23,659 nucleotides of DNA from CF-13 sp035279665. Lineage in GTDB: Bacteria > Chloroflexota > Dormibacteria > CF-121. Numbering within the stretch: position 1 is the stretch's first letter; the number at the start of each line of letters is the position of its first letter. Location: NCBI GenBank assembly GCA_035279665.1, contig DATEHI010000089.1, positions 1 to 23,659 on the forward strand, given 5' to 3'. Under the pieces are notes generated by a model. It was given only the letters and a program-made list of their open reading frames with translations, ran no database searches and had not been told where the DNA came from. Made by a program: the position numbers and the translations under genes. This document shows, in pieces, positions 19,187 through 23,659 of this stretch.

Positions 19187-21268
19187 TTACTCTCCGGCCG
19201 CCCCGGCCCTCGCGAACTCCGCTTTGGCCCCTTCGGGCCGGATGACCTCGGTGCGAATGTGGGAGATGAACCAGGAGACGATGTGTCGCAGGCGGATGAC
19301 GCGCGAGCGCGGATGGCCGTTGCGCGACAGGTCGTGGGTCTGGCCCTCGAAGCGGACCATTCGGACCTCGCGGCCAAGGAACTTGAGCGCCGTGAACATT
19401 TGCTCGCCCTCCTCGATCGGGCAGCGCAGGTCCTGGTCGCTGTGAAGGATGAGCAGCGGGGTCTCGATGCGATCGACATAGGTGATGGGCGACCGCTCGG
19501 CCAGCCGATCGAGGTCTTTCCAGGGGACCGCACCCATGAAGTCATCGATCAGGAACCATCCCAGGTCCGAGTAGCCGAACATCCCCGCCAGGTTGCTCAC
19601 GCAGCGCATCGTGACCGCCGCTTTGAAGCGGTTGGTGTGGCTGACCGCCCAGTTGGTCATGTAGCCGCCGTAGCTTCCACCGCCAACCCCCAGCCGGCTG
19701 CTGTCCACCCAGCCGCGCTCGATGACGCTGTCGACGCCGGCCATCAGGTCCTCATAGTCCTTGCCGCCCCAGTCGCCGACGACCGCCCTCGAGAACGCGC
19801 GGCCGTATCCCGTGCTGCCGCGAGGATTGAAGAACATCACCGCATACCCATGTGAGGCGAGCAGCTGAAACTCGTAGAAGAAGCTCCAGCCATACATCGC
19901 CATTGGCCCGCCGTGGACCTCGAGCACGGCGGGTGGCCGGTCGTCGCCGCCCGACGGCCGCATCACCCATCCCTGGATGTCCCAGCCGTCCGCACCCTTG
20001 AACGTGAATTCCTCCGGCCGGGCCAGCGCCACCTCCTTGAAGAGGCCGGCATTCAGGTCGGTGAGCCGGCGCTCGCCTCCGCCCTCCGCCAGCTCCCAAC
20101 TGAAGAGGTCACCGGGGGTTTGGGGATCGGAGCTCGCGAGAGCCACCCGGCGCCGTTCGCGGTCCATGCTGAAGCCATAGACGCGCCGCTGTCCGCCGAC
20201 GATGAGGCGCGGTTTCCCCGTCGACAGCGGCACCGCGTACACCTGAGTGCTGCCGCGCCCCGACGCCTGCGTGTAGATTTCCTTGCCGTCTGACGACCAG
20301 CACGGATGCGGGCCGCCGTGCCCGGCGCGCTGATCATCGATTGAGGTGTCCTCGAAGGTCGGATCGAAATCCTCGGTCAGCCGGCGGGCGGCGCCACCGC
20401 CGCTCTCGACCACCATCAGATCGGTATAGCCGTCCGCATGCCGGCGCACCGACGCCGCAAACGCGATCAACCGCCCGTCTGGCGACCAGGCGGGTGGGCC
20501 GCTGACGAGCGTCTCATCGGTGAGGCGAGTGAGCCCCTTCGAGGACAGATCGAGCACCCAGATGTCATTGCCGGGCCAGGTCCACCGGTCCTCGATCCGA
20601 TCAGAGGTGAAGGCGATGCGTCGACCATCGGGCGAGAACGCCGCCGAGCCGTCGTCCCAATCCCCGTCGGTGAGTTGCTCGGGCTGGCCGCCGTCGCCGC
20701 GGATTCGGAAGAGATGCGAGCGGCGTTCGTAGATCCAGCCCTTGCCGTCCAGGCGAGTCCAGAGACGGTCGATTCTGCGGACGGCGGGCACCCGCTTCTC
20801 GTGCAGGCCGGCGTCCTCCGCCTCCGGATCATCCGGCTCACCGACCTCTGCCGCGTAGACGATGGCGTCGCCGTCCGGCGACCAGGTGGGATCGCCGGCG
20901 CCCCATCGTGCCCAGGTGAGCTGGCGCGCTTCACCGCCATCCGCCGGCAGCAACCAGAGCTGTGGCTTCCCCACACCGCGATCGCGCTCCGCCTCGTTCT
21001 TGGGTTTGACCTCGCCCGCCGGGGCGCGGACAAAGACGAGCGACCGGCCGTCGGGCGACCATCGGGGGGTCGTGTCGTTGTCGCCGGCCGTGTAGCGGCG
21101 GGGCATCCCCGTCGCCGTCGGGGCGACCCAGATGGAGCGGCGATATTCGTAGCTCGAGCGGTCGATCTCGACGACGACGTAAGCGACCCGCTCGCCGTCG
21201 GGGGTGATCTGCGGATCTTCGACGAGCTTGATGGCGTAGAGGTCGTCCGGCTCCAGTCGACGTGTCAT
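19187..21268 (-). CDS. S9 family serine peptidase (prolyl oligopeptidase / acylaminoacyl peptidase type)
   Basis: The 693-residue product has an N-terminal beta-propeller (about 10-420) built of repeated blades with WSPDGR / FSPDGRRIAF motifs, then an alpha/beta hydrolase domain (about 430-693). The nucleophile motif GGGSYGGYM places the catalytic Ser at residue 532. Asp613 (HSDQDLRCP) and His645 (GQTHDLSRNG) complete the triad; these motifs fit subfamily S9C. Such enzymes cleave short peptides or acylated amino acids after entry through the propeller. No signal peptide is visible, so it is probably cytoplasmic. I chose ATG 21268 because GGGAGGAAG precedes it at good distance. The frame stays open to 21475, but that stretch is Arg/Ser-rich and overlaps the divergent gene. 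It is convergent with rpoC. Confidence 0.95.
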   Translation of the reverse strand: MTRRLEPDDLYAIKLVEDPQITPDGERVAYVVVEIDRSSYEYRRSIWVAPTATGMPRRYTAGDNDTTPRWSPDGRSLVFVRAPAGEVKPKNEAERDRGVGKPQLWLLPADGGEARQLTWARWGAGDPTWSPDGDAIVYAAEVGEPDDPEAEDAGLHEKRVPAVRRIDRLWTRLDGKGWIYERRSHLFRIRGDGGQPEQLTDGDWDDGSAAFSPDGRRIAFTSDRIEDRWTWPGNDIWVLDLSSKGLTRLTDETLVSGPPAWSPDGRLIAFAASVRRHADGYTDLMVVESGGGAARRLTEDFDPTFEDTSIDDQRAGHGGPHPCWSSDGKEIYTQASGRGSTQVYAVPLSTGKPRLIVGGQRRVYGFSMDRERRRVALASSDPQTPGDLFSWELAEGGGERRLTDLNAGLFKEVALARPEEFTFKGADGWDIQGWVMRPSGGDDRPPAVLEVHGGPMAMYGWSFFYEFQLLASHGYAVMFFNPRGSTGYGRAFSRAVVGDWGGKDYEDLMAGVDSVIERGWVDSSRLGVGGGSYGGYMTNWAVSHTNRFKAAVTMRCVSNLAGMFGYSDLGWFLIDDFMGAVPWKDLDRLAERSPITYVDRIETPLLILHSDQDLRCPIEEGEQMFTALKFLGREVRMVRFEGQTHDLSRNGHPRSRVIRLRHIVSWFISHIRTEVIRPEGAKAEFARAGAAGE

Positions 21269-21353
21269 TGGCTTCCTCCCAGTTGATGGCGACGGTCTCA
21301 GGCTAGCAAAGGACCTCGGGGAGAGATTGGCCGCGACGGGCCGTTGTACCGGG

Positions 21354-22742
21354 ATGCAGCTGGCCGCCCCGCCTTTACCGGCCCGATCGGCGGTCCTTAC
21401 CCGGCACGGCGACGGGCTCGTCCTCATCCTCCTCGGTCTGCCGACCGCAATGATCGACTGGCAGATCGCGCGCACCTGGTCGGTGCCGGCTGGGATCAGC
21501 CTCGCATTGCTGGGACTCGTCGCGGTGGCCGTGGCCCTGGTCGTCGCCGGCGGCCGCTTCCGCGAGCAGGGAGCCGCCGCCGCCGTGGCACTGCTCTATG
21601 CGCTCCCCATCGCCGGCGGCATCGCCCGCTGGCACCTGGTGGCGTCCACCACGGCGTTGATCGGCGACGGCGCGTACCAGATCCAGCTTGCCCGCGGGGT
21701 GCTGATGCGCGGCGTCGACCCCTACGGGTTCAACTACGTGGGCACCGGCCTCGAACGGGCGCCCTGGGGTGGCCAGGCCTTCGCCAATCCCGCGCTGCAT
21801 CACCTCGACTACTGGCCGGGTACCATCGTGCTCCCGCTGCCGGTCCAGGCCGCTGTCCACGCCATCCTCGGCTGGTGGGATGAGCGACTCTGGTTGCTGC
21901 TCGCGGCGGTCGCCGTGTGGGTGCTCCTGCGCCGGCTCGCGCCTGGTCAACCCGGTCGAATGGCGGCCATCACCCTCTTCCTGATCCCGGGACACAGCCT
22001 GCTCGCGGTGCTGGGCGACAACGACCTGCCGATGGTGGCGCTGTTGCTCGGCGCGGCGCTGGCGATCACCAACCGCCGGTTCGTCGTGGCCGGGCTCGTG
22101 ATTGGACTGGCGATCGCCACCAAGCAGACGGCCTTGATCGCCGTTCCGGTGCTGGTGGTCTGGGCGGGCGGCAGCGGGATGGGGTGGAAGGCATTTCTTC
22201 GAGCGACCGGCCTGGCCGTCGCAGCCGTCCTGGCGCTGATCCTGCCCTTCCTGGTCTGGAACGCCCGGGCGTTCGTCTCCGATACCCTGCTCTACAACTT
22301 CGGCAGCGGCGCGGAGGCCTACCCGATCCAGGGGCTCGGCCTTTCCAGCTGGCTGCTCCAGGCCGGCATCATCCACGGTTCCCGGGACGCGTTCCCCTTC
22401 CTCCTGCTCCAGATCCCGCTGGTGATCCTCGCCTGGTTCCTTGCCTGGCGCTGGCTCTCTCGCCGCCCATGGTCGGGGGACGCCATCCTCTGGATGGGCA
22501 TCGCGTTCTTCGTCTTCTTGTTTACGAACCGCTTTGCCCAGCAGGCCTACGTGTTGCTCGGCGTCGAGTTGATTCTTGCCGGGCTGCTGGCGCGCCTTCA
22601 TGATCGCGGGGCTGTACGGCTGGCTCCTGTGCGCCCACTTCGGCTCGGTGGCGGGCTTCCTCCCCGCCCACGGGACCTCGGCGGCGATGGGCTTCCGCCT
22701 GCACTCGGAGAAGACGACCGACGGGACTCGGTCGCTCGCTGA
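21354..22742 (+). CDS. Polytopic membrane protein, GT-C glycosyltransferase-like (possible frameshift at the 3' end)
   Basis: The open frame gives 462 residues from ATG 21354 (a TTG at 21327 is an alternative; neither has a good Shine-Dalgarno). About 10 hydrophobic helices are seen. The first luminal/periplasmic loop has GDGAYQIQLARGVLMRGVDPYG and HHLDYWPGTIVLPLPVQA, and a later stretch reads AITNRRFVVAGLVIGLAIATKQTALIAVPVL, a layout typical of GT87/DUF2029-like lipid-linked mannosyltransferases. The family is inferred from pattern only, and donor and acceptor are unknown. After about residue 415 (AGLLARLHDR) the frame becomes Arg/Pro/Gly-rich and loses protein character, while the +1 frame shows strong GC at third codon positions. 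The true C-terminus may therefore be encoded in the other frame. It is divergent from the S9 peptidase gene. Confidence 0.7.
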   Translation: MQLAAPPLPARSAVLTRHGDGLVLILLGLPTAMIDWQIARTWSVPAGISLALLGLVAVAVALVVAGGRFREQGAAAAVALLYALPIAGGIARWHLVASTTALIGDGAYQIQLARGVLMRGVDPYGFNYVGTGLERAPWGGQAFANPALHHLDYWPGTIVLPLPVQAAVHAILGWWDERLWLLLAAVAVWVLLRRLAPGQPGRMAAITLFLIPGHSLLAVLGDNDLPMVALLLGAALAITNRRFVVAGLVIGLAIATKQTALIAVPVLVVWAGGSGMGWKAFLRATGLAVAAVLALILPFLVWNARAFVSDTLLYNFGSGAEAYPIQGLGLSSWLLQAGIIHGSRDAFPFLLLQIPLVILAWFLAWRWLSRRPWSGDAILWMGIAFFVFLFTNRFAQQAYVLLGVELILAGLLARLHDRGAVRLAPVRPLRLGGGLPPRPRDLGGDGLPPALGEDDRRDSVAR

Positions 22743-22836
22743 GCTGTCGAAGGCAAACCGTTCTACAGTGGGGCGTGACCCGACGCTTGTAGGGTCCCGA
22801 CGAGTGTTCCGGTTACACGGGCCGGAATTCGGGTAA
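22573..22836 (+). pseudogene. Probable out-of-frame 3' part of the membrane protein gene, or a small overlapping gene
   Basis: In the +1 frame relative to the upstream gene, codons from 22573 to about 22720 nearly all end in G or C, as in real genes of this region, while the upstream gene's own frame does not. Translated, it reads FMIAGLYGWLLCAHFGSVAG, which would extend or follow the last membrane helix, then GFRLHSEKTTDGTR. An ATG at 22600 could start a separate 78-residue product, but no Shine-Dalgarno precedes it. Third-position GC fades after about 22725, so the 3' boundary is unclear. Most likely a one-base frameshift (biological or sequencing error) near 22573-22600. Confidence 0.45.
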
Positions 22837-22874
22837 GAAGGGGAAGTCCCGTCCGGGCAGGGCGCGCGAGCGAG

Positions 22875-22904
22875 TTGACAGCCGGCTCCACACGGCCGTA
22901 GAAT
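22875..22904 (+). promoter_or_regulatory. Promoter of the rpsL-rpsG (str) operon
   Basis: A perfect TTGACA (22875-22880), an 18-base spacer and TAGAAT (22899-22904). Predicted start near 22911, giving a leader of about 30 bases. Confidence 0.85.
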
Positions 22905-22913
22905 AGCCCTTCG

Positions 22914-22930
22914 CGCCCGAAAATCGGGCG
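22914..22930 (+). promoter_or_regulatory. Hairpin at the 5' end of the rpsL leader
   Basis: CGCCCGA (22914-22920) pairs perfectly with TCGGGCG (22924-22930) around AAA. It starts within a few bases of the predicted transcription start, and only 10 bases (AGATTAAACC, no Shine-Dalgarno) separate it from the rpsL ATG. Confidence 0.6.
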
Positions 22931-22940
22931 AGATTAAACC

Positions 22941-23324
22941 ATGCCCACCATCTCACAGTTGATCCGATACGGCCGCAAGCCGCTGGTGAAGAAGACGAAG
23001 GCACCGGCGTTGCAAGGCTCACCGCAGCGGCGGGGTGTCTGCGTGCGTGTCTACACGACCACGCCCAAGAAGCCCAACTCGGCGCTTCGGAAGGTCGCCC
23101 GGGTTCGCCTCACCTCCCGCCAGGAGGTGACCGCGTACATTCCCGGGATCGGCCACAACCTCCAGGAGCACTCGGTCGTCCTCATCCGCGGTGGCCGCGT
23201 CAAAGACCTTCCCGGTGTCCGGTACCACGTCGTACGCGGCACCCTCGACACGGCCGGCGCCAAGGGGCGCAAGCAGGGCCGTTCGAAGTACGGCGCCAAG
23301 CGCGAGAAGGCGAAGAAGGCCTAA
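22941..23324 (+). CDS. rpsL: 30S ribosomal protein uS12
   Basis: The 127-residue product is a canonical uS12. TTPKKPNSALRKVARVRL holds Lys43, and GGRVKDLPGVRYH holds Lys88 and Asp89 (the residue methylthiolated by RimO in some bacteria). Residues at the known streptomycin-resistance positions 43 and 88 are the sensitive (Lys) forms. The Lys-rich tail SKYGAKREKAKKA ends the protein. uS12 sits at the decoding centre. No Shine-Dalgarno is visible before the ATG. The rpsG start directly abuts the stop codon, so the two are one operon and probably coupled. Confidence 0.98.
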   Translation: MPTISQLIRYGRKPLVKKTKAPALQGSPQRRGVCVRVYTTTPKKPNSALRKVARVRLTSRQEVTAYIPGIGHNLQEHSVVLIRGGRVKDLPGVRYHVVRGTLDTAGAKGRKQGRSKYGAKREKAKKA

Positions 23325-23659
23325 ATGCCGCGGCGTCCCCGGATTCACAAGCGTGTCGTCCTGCCCGACCCGGTGTATACACACGAGGGCGTAGCTAAAT
23401 TCGTCAACGTCGTGATGCAGCGGGGCAAGCGGAGCACGGCCGAGCGGGTCGTCTATGGCTCCCTCGACCGGATCAAGAAGGTCGCCAAGAAAGACCCGAT
23501 CGAGGTCTTCGACGCGGCCCTGAAGAACGCCACGCCCGTGCTCGAGGTCAAGCCCCGCCGGATCGGCGGCGCGACCTACCAGGTTCCGGTCGAGATCCGG
23601 CCCGACCGGCGCTCGGCGCTGGCCCGCCGCTGGATCGTACGTTACGCCCGGGCCAGATC
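23325..23659 (+). CDS. rpsG: 30S ribosomal protein uS7, cut by the right edge
   Basis: The frame starts at the ATG immediately after the rpsL TAA and runs off the window after 111 codons. The translation begins MPRRPRIHKRVVLPDPVY and contains FVNVVMQRGKRSTAERVVYG, DAALKNATPVLEVKPRRIGG and TYQVPVEIRPDRRSALARRW, all typical of uS7 (full length about 156). uS7 nucleates assembly of the 30S head. In E. coli S7 represses its operon through a site in the rpsL-rpsG gap. Here the gap is zero, so that mechanism would need a different site. Confidence 0.96.
   Translation, partial: MPRRPRIHKRVVLPDPVYTHEGVAKFVNVVMQRGKRSTAERVVYGSLDRIKKVAKKDPIEVFDAALKNATPVLEVKPRRIGGATYQVPVEIRPDRRSALARRWIVRYARAR

Noticed and set aside
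21269..21475. N-terminal extension of the S9 peptidase by 69 codons
   Set aside because: The stretch is Arg/Pro/Ser-rich, overlaps the divergent membrane protein gene, and the ATG at 21268 has a strong Shine-Dalgarno and the expected family start.
22776..22797. GACCC/GGGTC inverted repeat as terminator of the membrane protein gene
   Set aside because: Only 5 bp with a 10-base loop and no T-run.

Overview
The window is a GC-rich bacterial chromosome segment built around the conserved ribosomal-protein / RNA-polymerase region. In + strand order the core genes are rpmG, tRNA-Trp, secE, nusG, rplK, rplA, rplJ, rplL, rpoB, rpoC, rpsL and rpsG (cut by the right edge). The RpoB/RpoC proteins lack the proteobacterial insertions. 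RpoC carries a long coiled-coil insertion in the clamp region, of the kind known from Actinobacteria and Chloroflexota. With the high GC content and frequent GTG/TTG starts, this suggests a Terrabacteria lineage such as Chloroflexota or Dormibacterota. That placement is an inference from protein character only.

Left part (1-4050). The left edge holds the start of an IS481-like transposase (- strand) and the repeat-rich end of its element, lying about 10 bp from the 3' end of a tRNA-Thr(TGU). Next come a membrane-anchored TPR protein (-), a two-domain thiosulfate sulfurtransferase with its own sigma70-type promoter and terminator (+), and an exported L,D-transpeptidase (+) closed by a strong intrinsic terminator.

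Translation/transcription block (4063-8170). A strong extended -10 promoter drives rpmG, and a small terminator-like hairpin sits just after the predicted transcription start. tRNA-Trp and secE follow. secE/nusG, nusG/rplK and rplK/rplA overlap by 8, 1 and 1 bases and are probably translationally coupled. A DUF1801 gene separates rplA from rplJ. rplJ-rplL is preceded by an L10-type leader whose terminator hairpin contains the rplJ Shine-Dalgarno sequence.

Inserted transport cluster (8194-10950). The usual rplL-rpoB junction is split by corA (+), a small ParB-fold-like protein and a CPA2-type antiporter (both -), and a 44-residue single-helix membrane protein (+). rpoBC (11263-19059) therefore has its own leader with one strong and one weaker candidate promoter. 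It ends with two tandem hairpin repeats and a bidirectional terminator shared with a convergent S9 peptidase gene.

Right part (19187-23659). An S9 family peptidase (-) and a polytopic GT-C-like membrane protein (+) diverge from an 85 bp region. The 3' end of the membrane-protein gene appears to change reading frame. A near-consensus promoter then drives rpsL-rpsG.

I found no CRISPR array, toxin-antitoxin, prophage or other defence system. The most interesting signals are regulatory: the rplJ leader, the promoter-proximal hairpin before rpmG, the rpoB operator-like palindrome and the post-rpoC repeats. The apparent frameshift and the unusual tRNA-Thr 3' end also deserve checking.
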